A DNA stretch of 40,010 bases from an uncultured cyanobacterium (GCA_903903925.1 CAIVAU010000003.1:1-40010); one strand, 5' to 3'. Positions 16,575 to 25,112 are shown, numbered from the stretch's first letter. The notes: generated by a model from the sequence alone, not told the origin. Numbers and translations: made by a program.

Positions 16575-17429
16575 ATGTTCAACTTCACTACCTTACTACT
16601 TAGACGTCCCCCACAATCATCTGCCAGCCATTGGCTGATGATATTCTTCCTCACAATTGGTTTAGCTGGCGGGTGGAAACAAGCGCAAGCCATGACCCCA
16701 CGGTACTTAGTTCAAGCCGGAGAACCCGTACAAAAAAATACCTCCCAAAATGCGCCCGCCGAATTGCAAAACCTATTCACACAAATTGATACAGCAGCAA
16801 GTCAAGGCAACGTCAAAGGTGTGATGCAGTTCTACAGCCCTAATTTCACTCAAGGGGATGGATTAACCCGCCCCACTCTGGAACAGGGCTTGACTTCACT
16901 TTGGAAGCGCTATCCCCAATTGAAATACAGCACTCAGTTACAATCTTGGCAATCTGAGGGTAATGCCATCATTGCCCATACAGTGACTACAATAACTGGC
17001 TTACCCTCTGCTAACAGTGGAAACTTGACGTTCAATTCCAAGATTACATCGCGCCAACGCATTGTAGATGGAAAAATCCTTCGCGAAGACATTGAGTCTG
17101 AACGTACCGAACTTTCCTCCGGTTCTAAACCACCGCATGTGGAGATCAAGTTACCACAGCAGGTCAAAGTCGGTCAGTCATTTGATTTTGATGCGATCGT
17201 CAAAGAACCAGTAGGCGATGACCTTATACTAGGGTCAGCCCTACAAGAACCAACCCAACCAGACAAATATCTTAACCCCACACTCGTAGATTTAGAATTG
17301 CTGACATCTGGTGGACTTTTTAAAGTTGGACGCGCACCAGCCACCCCCGGTAGTCAATGGCTTTCTGCCGTCATTCTGCGGAGAGATGGTATGACAATGG
17401 TAACTCAGCGCATACAGGTAGTAAGGTAA
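16575..17429 (+). CDS. Secreted NTF2-like (SnoaL-type) protein
   Basis: The product is 284 aa. A signal peptide is visible: LMIFFLTIGLAGG near residues 21-33 and a likely cleavage after AQA at 39. Residues about 60-180 have the pattern of an NTF2-like/SnoaL domain (NLFTQIDTAASQGNVKGVMQ, FYSPNFTQGDGLTRPTLEQG, and strands ending IVDGKILREDIESE). The C-terminal part (PHVEIKLPQQVKVGQSFDFD) looks like a beta-sandwich. No catalytic residues can be named. It is transcribed away from murG with a 95-bp shared promoter region and is followed at once by an ATTATGA heptamer tract. Function unknown. Confidence 0.75.
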   Translation: MFNFTTLLLRRPPQSSASHWLMIFFLTIGLAGGWKQAQAMTPRYLVQAGEPVQKNTSQNAPAELQNLFTQIDTAASQGNVKGVMQFYSPNFTQGDGLTRPTLEQGLTSLWKRYPQLKYSTQLQSWQSEGNAIIAHTVTTITGLPSANSGNLTFNSKITSRQRIVDGKILREDIESERTELSSGSKPPHVEIKLPQQVKVGQSFDFDAIVKEPVGDDLILGSALQEPTQPDKYLNPTLVDLELLTSGGLFKVGRAPATPGSQWLSAVILRRDGMTMVTQRIQVVR

Positions 17430-17684
17430 ATTATGAATTATGAATTATGAATTATGAAATTTTTGGATCTATGCTAGGCGATACTGGAAATAAGTTTGAA
17501 ACCCTGATGGGGCAATAATGACAGGCGTTACCCTTACCGTTTGAATCTTGGCGCTTGATTTGGGTCCATAACACCCTGTAAGCCTCGATTTGAAAGGAAA
17601 AGTCTGGGTTTTCCTTAAAACCTACCGAAAAACCAAAATAATTCATAATTCATAATTCATAATTCATAATTCATAATTCATAAT
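17430..17684. repeat. Inverted heptamer tracts (ATTATGA)n ... (TCATAAT)n around a 180-bp core
   Basis: Four ATTATGA units (17430-17458) and about six complementary TCATAAT units (17640-17684) flank a 180-bp block without an established gene. On the minus strand the core is open for 64 codons, starting MNYFGFSVGFKENPDFSFQI inside the repeat, but no family is recognised. The two tracts can pair over about 28 bp. The right tract ends in the ATG of the SDR gene. Confidence 0.9.
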
Positions 17685-18456
17685 GCAAAATCAAATCGTG
17701 TTACTTACTGGTGCAAGCAGTGGTATTGGGGCTGCTTGTGCCAAAGTATTTGCTGGTGCAGGTGCAAAACTGATTTTAGCTGCACGAAGGTTGGAACGGT
17801 TGCAGGAACTTGCAGAAACTTTGCATCCAACCTCAAGAGAAATTCATTTGTTACAGATGGATGTGCGCGATCGCACTGCTGTAGAATCTGCGATCTCAAC
17901 CCTACCTCCTGCTTGGTCTAACATCGACATTCTCATTAACAATGCTGGTCTGAGTCGCGGTCTAGATAAACTCTACGAAGGCGACATCCAAGACTGGGAA
18001 GAAATGATTGATACTAACATTAAGGGTTTGCTCTATCTTACCCGCTATGTTGTTCCTGGAATGGTCAGTCGCGGTCGCGGTCATGTGGTAAATCTAGGTT
18101 CTATTGCTGGACATCAAACTTATCCTGGTGGTAATGTCTACTGTGGCACTAAAGCTGCGGTGAAATCTATTTCTGAAGGATTAAAACAAGACCTCTTGGG
18201 AACGCCTATACGGGTAACTTCCGTTGATCCGGGTATGGTGGAAACAGAATTTAGTGAGGTGCGTTTTCATGGCGATAGTGAACGTGCCAAAAAGGTTTAT
18301 CAGGGAGTAACTCCCCTCACACCAGATGATGTTGCTGATGTCATATTTTTCTGCGTCACCCGACCACCTCACGTCAATATCAATGAAGTTGTGCTGATGC
18401 CGGTTGATCAAGCCAGTGCAACTTTGGTGAATCGGCGAACACAAGTAGGTGGGTAG
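17683..18456 (+). CDS. SDR-family NAD(P)-dependent oxidoreductase (YdfG-like)
   Basis: The product is 257 aa with a classical short-chain dehydrogenase fold. The cofactor loop is TGASSGIG (9-16), NNAGLS follows at 86-91, and the catalytic residues are Ser140 (LGSIAG), Tyr153 and Lys157 (YCGTK). AARRLERL after strand 2 suggests NADP preference. It resembles 3-hydroxy acid dehydrogenases of the YdfG type (SVDPGMVETEFSEVRF). The start ATG at 17683 is formed by the last unit of a TCATAAT tract, so no Shine-Dalgarno sequence can exist immediately upstream; translation may be leaderless-like or depend on the repeat. It was probably set in this position by repeat expansion. Confidence 0.92.
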   Translation: MQNQIVLLTGASSGIGAACAKVFAGAGAKLILAARRLERLQELAETLHPTSREIHLLQMDVRDRTAVESAISTLPPAWSNIDILINNAGLSRGLDKLYEGDIQDWEEMIDTNIKGLLYLTRYVVPGMVSRGRGHVVNLGSIAGHQTYPGGNVYCGTKAAVKSISEGLKQDLLGTPIRVTSVDPGMVETEFSEVRFHGDSERAKKVYQGVTPLTPDDVADVIFFCVTRPPHVNINEVVLMPVDQASATLVNRRTQVGG

Positions 18457-18576
18457 GAAAAACCACTACGGAACGAAACGTAAAACCTCTGAAATTGGTT
18501 CGTAGTTGCGCTTTAGCGCCCTAACAACAACAAACCATTTTGGGTTTATTTCCGCCCACCTACTTATAACTAAAAA

Positions 18577-19911
18577 CTAAATGCTTTGAACAATTCTAAA
18601 ACCAGCGTGTTGATAAAAATTGGGACGGAACCAGTTGCGGTAATATTTTAAAGCTTCTGTCCCATTCGTTATCCAACATCCCCCAAGCATCAAATGATGC
18701 TTGGTATCAAAAAAGATAGCAGAGTTGTCTTGATAAAGGAAATGAGGTTGATATCCTGAAAGGGGATTTAAATTATCACTCAACCATTCCCAAACATTTC
18801 CTCGCAAATCGTACAATCCAGAACGGCTATTTGCTGAATCTAACATCCCGACGGGACTAGGTGAGCCAAATCTCAAATTGAGATTGTAATTATCTACATC
18901 TTCTGCCAAACCATTACCGTAAGTGGCTAAATGGTACTCGGCTTCACTCATTAAACGAGTATCCTTACCTTGCCAACGACAGTAAGCCATTGCTTCATAA
19001 TGATTGACTTCCACTGGCCAATCTAAGGGTAAATCCATTTCGTCAAACATGGCCCGATATTTGTAGCTGCCATTTTCATGTAACCAAAACTTAGGCTGTT
19101 GAATGTTATGTTGAGTTTTCCAACACCAAGATTCTTCACTCCAATAGTCTTGATTTTCGTAGCCACCAGCCTTGACAAAATCGAGAAAATCGCCATTGGT
19201 AATGAGATATTTACTAGCTAAAAAAGGTGCAACTTCAACAGTGTGATCGCCATAATCAATATCCCATCCATAGGTCGGATCATCATAGGCTTTGCCTATT
19301 TTCGCGATTCCACCAGCAACTTTTATCATTGGATTCTCAAGAGTTGTGTAGGCATTATAAGGGGCATATTTCCAGTTTTCGGGACGTTTCACTCTGTCTG
19401 TAGGCAATTGGCGAATTAACATCGAAGAGGTTTCAATGTGAATCCGCTGGTGTTCTATTCCCATCATTAAAGCCCAAAGAGGATGATTGGGATGAATTGG
19501 CAGAGTTATTGGGGTTGTCTTAATTAGTTCTGCAATCATGGAATATGCTTTTTCGCGATACTCCCAAGTCTGTGGAACTTGCGGCCATTGGAGATGGGCG
19601 ATCGCTTGATTCAGTTCCTCTAGGTTTTCTGGGTCAACCCCTATTTCAAACAATGTTTCATAGTCTGGGTTGAGGCGGTTTTTTAATAATCCCACACGGA
19701 TTAATTTATTGATATAGAAAACAGCCGAATGTCCCAAATAAAAAATCAAGCCATTTCTCAGAGGATCGGGATTAAGATAAAAAGTGTCTTCCTGGATTAA
19801 ACTTTTCATCAGATTATCTTCTAGCTGCCAAGCATTTTCAAAATAATCGAAAATAACTTCATTGTTGCAACTATCGAGTTTTGGAGGATACACAGATTGC
19901 AGAGTATTCAT
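18577..19911 (-). CDS. ovoA: OvoA-type 5-histidylcysteine sulfoxide synthase, without methyltransferase domain
   Basis: The product is 444 aa from the ATG at 19911 (MNTLQSVYPPKLDSCNNEVI). Residues about 20-170 form a DinB-like helical domain holding the non-haem iron ligands: His61 in IFYLGHSAVFYINKL and His154/His158 in GIEHQRIHIETSSMLIRQLP. Residues about 205-444 form an FGE-sulfatase domain (WPVEVNHYEAMAYCRWQGKD, GLYDLRGNVWEWLSDN, HAGFRIV). The LGHSAVFYINKL wording fits OvoA rather than EgtB. OvoA joins histidine and cysteine with oxygen on the way to ovothiol. The C-terminal SAM-dependent methyltransferase of full-length (about 700 aa) OvoA is absent, so methylation would need another protein or not occur. 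Confidence 0.82.
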   Translation of the reverse strand: MNTLQSVYPPKLDSCNNEVIFDYFENAWQLEDNLMKSLIQEDTFYLNPDPLRNGLIFYLGHSAVFYINKLIRVGLLKNRLNPDYETLFEIGVDPENLEELNQAIAHLQWPQVPQTWEYREKAYSMIAELIKTTPITLPIHPNHPLWALMMGIEHQRIHIETSSMLIRQLPTDRVKRPENWKYAPYNAYTTLENPMIKVAGGIAKIGKAYDDPTYGWDIDYGDHTVEVAPFLASKYLITNGDFLDFVKAGGYENQDYWSEESWCWKTQHNIQQPKFWLHENGSYKYRAMFDEMDLPLDWPVEVNHYEAMAYCRWQGKDTRLMSEAEYHLATYGNGLAEDVDNYNLNLRFGSPSPVGMLDSANSRSGLYDLRGNVWEWLSDNLNPLSGYQPHFLYQDNSAIFFDTKHHLMLGGCWITNGTEALKYYRNWFRPNFYQHAGFRIVQSI

Positions 19912-20036
19912 GGTGTTACTAGTGTAGATAAAAGGATGAAAATAATTACCCTTCCACAAGGGTTTTCTACATCTCATGAACTTAGACGAGACGTTTATGA
20001 TTATACGATGATTTTAGGGGTATTAAGAGCAGGCCC

Positions 20037-20184
20037 ACGGGGGTTGCACCACCCGCTACGAATGAAAGAAACTCCTCCTATTCCCTATTCCCTATTCCCT
20101 ATTCCCTATTCCCTATTCCCTATTCCCTATTCCCTATTCCCTATTCCCTATTCCCTGCTCCCTGCTCCCTGCTCCCTGCTCCCT
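20037..20184 (-). repeat. Composite repeat element, copy 1 (STRR tract + conserved tail)
   Basis: On the minus strand it reads as tandem AGGGAGC and AGGGAAT heptamers (20077-20184), then a conserved tail AGGAGGAGTTTCTTTCATTC and GTAGCGGGTGGTGCAACCCC. The same tail follows the tracts at 21231-21410 and 26814-27065. This copy is in inverted orientation to copy 2 across the dehydrogenase gene. Confidence 0.9.
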
Positions 20185-20310
20185 CTTGTGAGAAATCTCA
20201 AAAATCCCCGTTTATGCGCCAGCGGAGAGTGCCAGTCGCTTCTCCGGAGGTCGCTGTAGGGGTACGCTTCAAGTCAAAAGTCAACTACTATCTTGCCGAT
20301 GAGTCAACAG

Positions 20311-21186
20311 TTAATTCATTCTTTCCTGTTCTGTATTAATGACAGAAAATAGTGAGGAGTAATCCGCGTTTGAGAATGACATTTTGATCGCTTCTGCCAA
20401 AATTTGCTGCACGCCTTCAATACTACTGACGTTTAAACCAGCTGATTTTGCTTCAGCAATAAACAAATCTGTATCTTTCATCAAGTGTTTTGTTGGGAAA
20501 TTGGGATTAGCATAATTACCATCTAGCATCCGTTGCAGTTTTTTATCAAAGGTAGGTGCGTAGAGGACACTTTCTCGGAGGATTTGCATAAATAACTCCA
20601 CATCAACACTCTGACTCTGTACAAAACCTAGACTCAGGGCAAAGGCAGTTGTCAGAGACGCAATGAGTTGATTTAGGGCTAATTTGAGTGCAGCAGCAGT
20701 TCCCACGGAACCTACAAGTTTAGGTTCTGGACCAAAATTTTTTAATAGCTTTAGGTAGCGTTGATATTGTTCTTGGTATGCGCCTACCATAACAGTTAGT
20801 TTGCCAGATTGCGCCTCTGGGATACTACCTAGTACAGGTGCTTCTAAATACTCTCCGCCTGCGACAATTACAGCATTTCTAATTTCTTTACTTTCGGTGG
20901 GAGTAATTGTCCCCATCTGAATTACAGTGCGACCAGCCAGACTGGATGACGACCCATCTGAAAGCAGTACATGATAAATAGCTACAGCATTGGTCAGCAT
21001 CAGAATGACACAATCAGCAGCACGAATTGCCTGGTAGGGACGTGCTGCGATTTCAGCGCCAGCGGCTTTTAGTGGTTCTAATTTTTCTGGGGTGCGGTTG
21101 TAGGCAATTAGCTGTATATCTGCCGCTAATAACCTTTGAGCCATAGGTAGTCCCATTAATCCAGTACCCAGAAATGCTACCTTCAT
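20311..21186 (-). CDS. NAD(P)-dependent beta-hydroxyacid dehydrogenase (HIBADH/GlyR-like)
   Basis: The product is 291 aa. The N-terminal Rossmann fold has LGTGLMGLPMAQRL (6-19), and the substrate loop EAPVLGSIPEAQSGKLTVMV (115-134) matches the DAPVSGG..A..GTL motif of 3-hydroxyisobutyrate dehydrogenases. The catalytic lysine is Lys168 in AAALKLALNQL. The C-terminal helical domain includes KHLMKDTDLFIAEAKSAGLN. YNRTPEKL after strand 2 suggests NADP, as in succinic semialdehyde/glyoxylate reductases of this family. The exact substrate cannot be read from sequence. The gene stands alone between two mirrored repeat elements. Confidence 0.9.
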   Translation of the reverse strand: MKVAFLGTGLMGLPMAQRLLAADIQLIAYNRTPEKLEPLKAAGAEIAARPYQAIRAADCVILMLTNAVAIYHVLLSDGSSSSLAGRTVIQMGTITPTESKEIRNAVIVAGGEYLEAPVLGSIPEAQSGKLTVMVGAYQEQYQRYLKLLKNFGPEPKLVGSVGTAAALKLALNQLIASLTTAFALSLGFVQSQSVDVELFMQILRESVLYAPTFDKKLQRMLDGNYANPNFPTKHLMKDTDLFIAEAKSAGLNVSSIEGVQQILAEAIKMSFSNADYSSLFSVINTEQERMN

Positions 21187-21230
21187 GTTTACCTTTTCCT
21201 TTGTCGTGGCAAATTTTCTATTATAACACT

Positions 21231-21410
21231 AGGGAGGAGGGAGCAGGGAGCAGGGAGCAGGGAATAGGGAATAGGGAGCAGGGAGCAGGGAGCAGGGAGT
21301 AGGGAGTAGGGAGTAGGGAGTAGGGAGTAGGGAGTAGGGAGTAGGGAGTAGGGAGTAGGGAATAGGAGGAGTTTCTTTCATTCATAGCGGGTGGTGCAAC
21401 CCCCTTGGGG
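21231..21410 (+). repeat. Composite repeat element, copy 2 (STRR tract + conserved tail)
   Basis: AGGGAGC, AGGGAAT and AGGGAGT heptamers (21231-21370) lead into AGGAGGAGTTTCTTTCATTC and ATAGCGGGTGGTGCAACCCC. It matches copy 1 with about one or two differences over the 45-bp tail, in the opposite orientation. It lies just 3' of the kinase stop codon. Confidence 0.9.
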
Positions 21411-21428
21411 TGTTCCCCACTCCCCACA

Positions 21429-22838
21429 CTACCCCGCAAACCCCACAGCAAAAGCCAAAGCACCCGCCAAAGCACCCGCCAAAGCACCCGCTAAAATCCA
21501 CCATTTAGAACAGAAAATATCCTGCTGCAGTACCAACCATTGCACAATACCTACAACAGCACCCGCTATAGCACCCGCTACAACACCGATAACAGCACCC
21601 ACCACAGCACCCGCCGCAGTCCCCATAGTTGTTGCTAAAACCCACTTACCAGAACGGGTTATATTGTGCCACAGTACCAACCATTGCATTATTCCCAACA
21701 CAGTACCTAGCATAGCAAACCCTACAGCACCTGCCAAAGCACCCACCACGGCATTCCCCAGAACACCTACCACAGCATTCGTCACCGCAACCACCACAGC
21801 ATCCGCCATTGCAAACCCCACAGCACCTCCCACAGTAGTCGCTAACATCCATTGCAGCCAGAAGACCCATCTAATAAGTTTTATCTGATCTAGTTTTCTT
21901 GGCTGAGTCGGCTTGTAATATACCTGTGGCAGATCCAAAGCCTGCTCTATCGCTGCCAATTGTTGCAAAATTATCTGAGCATTGGTTGGTCGCTGATAGA
22001 GTGACGGCGCCATCATCTGGTCAATCAAATCTCCTAACTGAGGTGAAATATTAGCAGCGTGATTCCGCCAGTGTATCTCATCGGTATGAGAATTATAAAT
22101 TGCTGGGTGAGTCGGTTGCTTCCCTACCAACAGGTAGACAAATGTGCGCCCCAAAGCAAAAAAATCAGATTGCGGTACAGCCTGACCTTCCATTTGTTCT
22201 ATTGGCGTGTAACCTGACGAAAGAATTCCTGTTATCTGACTTTCAGCCTGTGCAAACCAGTAAGTTTGTTTAATTGTTTGTACTGTGCCAAAATCAATCA
22301 GCGCCAGATGTCCATCTGCCTTGAGCATAATGTTGGGTGGCTTGATATCCCGATGGCAGAAGTTCTTCCCGTGTACCTGATCTAGAATAGTAGCTAATTC
22401 CTTCAGCCATTGAATAGCCAAGGTTTGATCTATGGGACGCAGACCGCGATTTTCCATCCACTTTTGCAAGTCCATTCCGACAATTTTTTCCATCACCAGA
22501 CAATGGATTTGGTCTTGGCTGTTTCTAGGAATATAGACAAAGTAAGCATCGCGCTCAACTTTGGGAATGCCAAAATGATTCAGATGGCTCAAAATTTCAG
22601 CTTCTTGCTGAAATAGCTCGATGGCTTTCTGCTGATTGTTGATCAGGACTTTGAGAACTTTGGGAGTATTATTTCGTACCTCGTTCAGTTCAAATGTCAT
22701 CCCGAAGCCACCACCCCCGATCTGTCGTATCACCCGATAGCGCCCTTGCAGCAGCAATTCTGAGCCGCATCTGAGACAAAATAGTTCGTCATCACGATTG
22801 TGCGGTTGTGAGCAGTAAGGATTTACGCAGAGACTCAT
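21429..22838 (-). CDS. Ser/Thr protein kinase with zinc-ribbon start and Ala/Gly-rich membrane tail
   Basis: The product is 469 aa. Residues 4-24 form a Cys4 ribbon (CVNPYCSQPHNRDDELFCLRC). A Hanks-type kinase domain follows: glycine loop IGGGGFGMTF, VLKVL lysine, catalytic HRDIKPPNIML, IDFGTVQ metal-binding site, and SGYTPIEQMEG activation segment. After about residue 310 come several very hydrophobic Ala/Gly/Val segments separated by LQWMLATT, MQWLVLWH and VQWLVLQQ, so the kinase is anchored in the membrane by a repetitive multi-pass tail ending AGALAGALAGALAFAVGFAG. The tail is coded by repetitive GCNGGN-type codons and may vary in length. It is divergent from dnaE-C. Confidence 0.88.
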   Translation of the reverse strand: MSLCVNPYCSQPHNRDDELFCLRCGSELLLQGRYRVIRQIGGGGFGMTFELNEVRNNTPKVLKVLINNQQKAIELFQQEAEILSHLNHFGIPKVERDAYFVYIPRNSQDQIHCLVMEKIVGMDLQKWMENRGLRPIDQTLAIQWLKELATILDQVHGKNFCHRDIKPPNIMLKADGHLALIDFGTVQTIKQTYWFAQAESQITGILSSGYTPIEQMEGQAVPQSDFFALGRTFVYLLVGKQPTHPAIYNSHTDEIHWRNHAANISPQLGDLIDQMMAPSLYQRPTNAQIILQQLAAIEQALDLPQVYYKPTQPRKLDQIKLIRWVFWLQWMLATTVGGAVGFAMADAVVVAVTNAVVGVLGNAVVGALAGAVGFAMLGTVLGIMQWLVLWHNITRSGKWVLATTMGTAAGAVVGAVIGVVAGAIAGAVVGIVQWLVLQQDIFCSKWWILAGALAGALAGALAFAVGFAG

Positions 22839-22893
22839 CGCGTGAATGGTAGATTACATTTATTCATTGTACAAATTAAAAGTAGTAGAAGAA

Positions 22894-23001
22894 ATGGTTA
22901 GAATTATTACACGAAAATCTTTAGATATCCAAGATGTCTATGATATTGGGGTGGAACGCGATCATAATTTCGTGATTAAACATGGCTTGATAGCTTCCAA
23001 T
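22894..23001 (+). other. Split intein C-fragment (IntC) coding segment
   Basis: The 36 codons end in the block GLIASN whose terminal Asn cyclises in the last splicing step, followed directly by Cys37 (codon 23002-23004). The F-block VYDIGVERDHNFVIKHG contains the conserved Asp and the penultimate-region histidine equivalents found in DnaE inteins. The usual HN penultimate pair is replaced by SN, as in other DnaE inteins. Confidence 0.95.
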
Positions 23002-24243
23002 TGTTTCAATAAATCCCATTCAACAGCATATGGTTATGTAACTTATCAGACTGCCTATTTAAAAGCTAATTATCCATTGGAATATATGGCGGCGCTGTTA
23101 ACAGCTAACAGCGGTGACACAGACAAGGTGCAGAAATATATTTCCACCTGTATGAGTATGAATATTCAGATAGAACCACCCGATATCAATCGCTCTGGTG
23201 TGGATTTTACGCCATCTGCAAACAAAATTTTATTTGGATTTTCAGCAGTTCGTAACGTAGGGCAAAATGCGATCGCCTCTATTTTATCAGCGAGAACCGA
23301 GGGAGGAGAATTTAAATCCTTGGCAGATTTTTGCGATCGTGTGGATTTACGTGCTGTTAACCGCCGGACTTTGGAAGCACTAATTTCCTCTGGAGCCTTT
23401 GATAAACTAGAATCTAACCGTAACCAGTTAATGCACGACTTGGAACTGGTGTATGACTGGGCACAATCTCGTGCTAGAGATCGGTCTAGCGGTCAAGGAA
23501 ATCTCTTTGATTTGTTAGGTGGCGGATTTTCTACTAACAAAAATACAGTTCAAAATAGCTTTGAAATTGCGCCTAAAGCTAAACCTGTGTCTGATTTTCC
23601 TCCACAAGAAAAGTTGCGGATGGAAAAAGAACTATTGGGCTTTTATGTCTCAGACCATCCGCTAAAGTCCATCCGCCAATCAGCACGAGTTCTGGCCCCA
23701 ATTAATCTGACACAGCTTGGCGAACAAAAGGAAGAAACAATCCTTTGTGTGGTTGTCATGCTTAATGGTGTCAAAAAAGTGATGACCAAGAAGGGTGACC
23801 CAATGGCGATTTTACAAATAGAAGATTTAACTGCACAATCGGAAGCAGTGGTATTTCCTAGAATTTACGAACGGATTAATTTACTGCTTCAAGTTGATTC
23901 TAGACTGATTATTTGGGGTAAAGTAGACCGACGAGATGAGCAAACTCAATTGATTGTTGAAGATGCAGAACCAGTAGAAACAGTACAAATGGTGATGATA
24001 GAACTAGATCTTCAACAAGCAGCAACCATTGAAGAACAGCATCGCTTGCGAACAATTTTGCAAGAACAGTCAGGGGATAAAGAAAAATCAAAAGTCCCAG
24101 TGATCGGGATTGTACGTGCTGGAGATTCCCGTCACCTTGTTCGTTTTGGACGGCAATTTTGGGTGCAAGATTCTAGAATAACTGTTCAGGCTCTTCAAAA
24201 CGCCAGATTTTTTGCTCATATACAGCCACTTGCTGGGGTGTAG
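22894..24243 (+). CDS. dnaE: DNA polymerase III alpha subunit, C-terminal half with split DnaE intein C-fragment
   Basis: The product is 449 aa. Residues 1-36 (MVRIITRKSLDIQDVYDIGV then ERDHNFVIKHGLIASN) are an intein C-fragment like Npu and Ssp DnaE IntC; Cys37 is the +1 extein nucleophile (CFNKSHSTAYGYVTYQ). Residues 37-449 are the last part of the replicative polymerase: end of fingers, helix-hairpin-helix region (SGAFDKLESNRNQL), the OB fold (KVMTKKGDPMAILQIEDLTA) and the tail. The N-terminal half of DnaE with IntN must be encoded elsewhere; the two proteins splice in trans to form the complete enzyme. I chose ATG 22894 because it gives the canonical 36-residue IntC; 16 upstream codons are also open. 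Confidence 0.97.
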   Translation: MVRIITRKSLDIQDVYDIGVERDHNFVIKHGLIASNCFNKSHSTAYGYVTYQTAYLKANYPLEYMAALLTANSGDTDKVQKYISTCMSMNIQIEPPDINRSGVDFTPSANKILFGFSAVRNVGQNAIASILSARTEGGEFKSLADFCDRVDLRAVNRRTLEALISSGAFDKLESNRNQLMHDLELVYDWAQSRARDRSSGQGNLFDLLGGGFSTNKNTVQNSFEIAPKAKPVSDFPPQEKLRMEKELLGFYVSDHPLKSIRQSARVLAPINLTQLGEQKEETILCVVVMLNGVKKVMTKKGDPMAILQIEDLTAQSEAVVFPRIYERINLLLQVDSRLIIWGKVDRRDEQTQLIVEDAEPVETVQMVMIELDLQQAATIEEQHRLRTILQEQSGDKEKSKVPVIGIVRAGDSRHLVRFGRQFWVQDSRITVQALQNARFFAHIQPLAGV

Positions 24244-24474
<231 letters not shown>

Positions 24475-25101
24475 ATGACAAAAGAAATGGTATCTTTTTA
24501 TGCCATGGAGGGTTATGTGGTAACTGGGGGAAGGAGTAAAAACCTGATGACCGCAGATGAGTTAGGTGAATTTGTTAAATATTGTAAAAAAATTCAGCCA
24601 CAAAGTCAGAAAGACATTCAAAGATTTTTTGAGGGGGTTGTTAGGTTTCCTTATGATAAAGAGCTTTTATTACAAGCTTATTTATTTTTGAATATTAAAC
24701 AAGTATTTCCTTTATGCTCTGAACTGCTATTATTTGAAAAATCGCCGATAGCTGATTATACAGATTTAGGAAAGTGTGATTTTGTCTACCTCACATCTTT
24801 TGATAGATTGTTTATCATTGAAACTAAATTTATTGATACAGAAGCGACAGGTGCAACTGAAAGAAAGAGAAGAAATAAGCACAGAAATAAAGTATTTGAG
24901 CAAGTGATAACTTTACAGAGCAGATTTAGTCAATATTGGAATATTAAGCTAGAGTATCTAGAATGTGGTGTATTTACAACAGATCCAGAAGTGAGTTGGC
25001 GGGGAAATGATGTTAATGTTATGACTAAATTAATATCTATAGAACACCTCGAAAAGTGGCGAATCAATTCGATAAAAAATATCGATAGCAATTTTAGGTA
25101 A
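24475..25101 (+). CDS. Hypothetical protein with PD-(D/E)XK-like motif
   Basis: The product is 208 aa; an ATG four codons downstream (24487, MVSFYAMEGYVVTGG) is also possible. A nuclease-fold signature is visible: Glu83 in a helix (CSELLLFEKS), then Asp102 in GKCDFVYLTSFDRLFIIETK with Glu116 and Lys118, the D-x13-E-x-K spacing of PD-(D/E)XK enzymes. A basic stretch GATERKRRNKHRNKVFEQVI follows and may contact nucleic acid. I do not recognise a named family. No partner gene is adjacent. It is AT-rich compared with neighbours, which fits accessory origin. Activity is inferred only. Confidence 0.6.
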   Translation: MTKEMVSFYAMEGYVVTGGRSKNLMTADELGEFVKYCKKIQPQSQKDIQRFFEGVVRFPYDKELLLQAYLFLNIKQVFPLCSELLLFEKSPIADYTDLGKCDFVYLTSFDRLFIIETKFIDTEATGATERKRRNKHRNKVFEQVITLQSRFSQYWNIKLEYLECGVFTTDPEVSWRGNDVNVMTKLISIEHLEKWRINSIKNIDSNFR

Positions 25102-25112
25102 AAAGATAAAAC

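Noticed and set aside
17452..17646. 64-codon minus-strand frame inside the heptamer-flanked block
   Set aside because: It starts within the repeat and matches nothing I know; kept only as part of the repeat entry and not called a gene.
19897..20259. Plus-strand 120-aa frame rich in PYSLFPI
   Set aside because: It crosses the ovoA start region and then translates STRR heptamers; shadow frame.
21646..21870. Cys-rich minus-strand frame (GGCCGGCGDECCGRCSGECR)
   Set aside because: It is another frame of the repetitive Ala/Gly-rich kinase tail; the kinase frame has domain support and the Cys richness follows from the GCNGGN codons.
21391..21888. Plus-strand Ala/Pro/Thr-rich frame opposite the kinase tail
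   Set aside because: Complementary reading of low-complexity coding DNA, without a ribosome site or family match.
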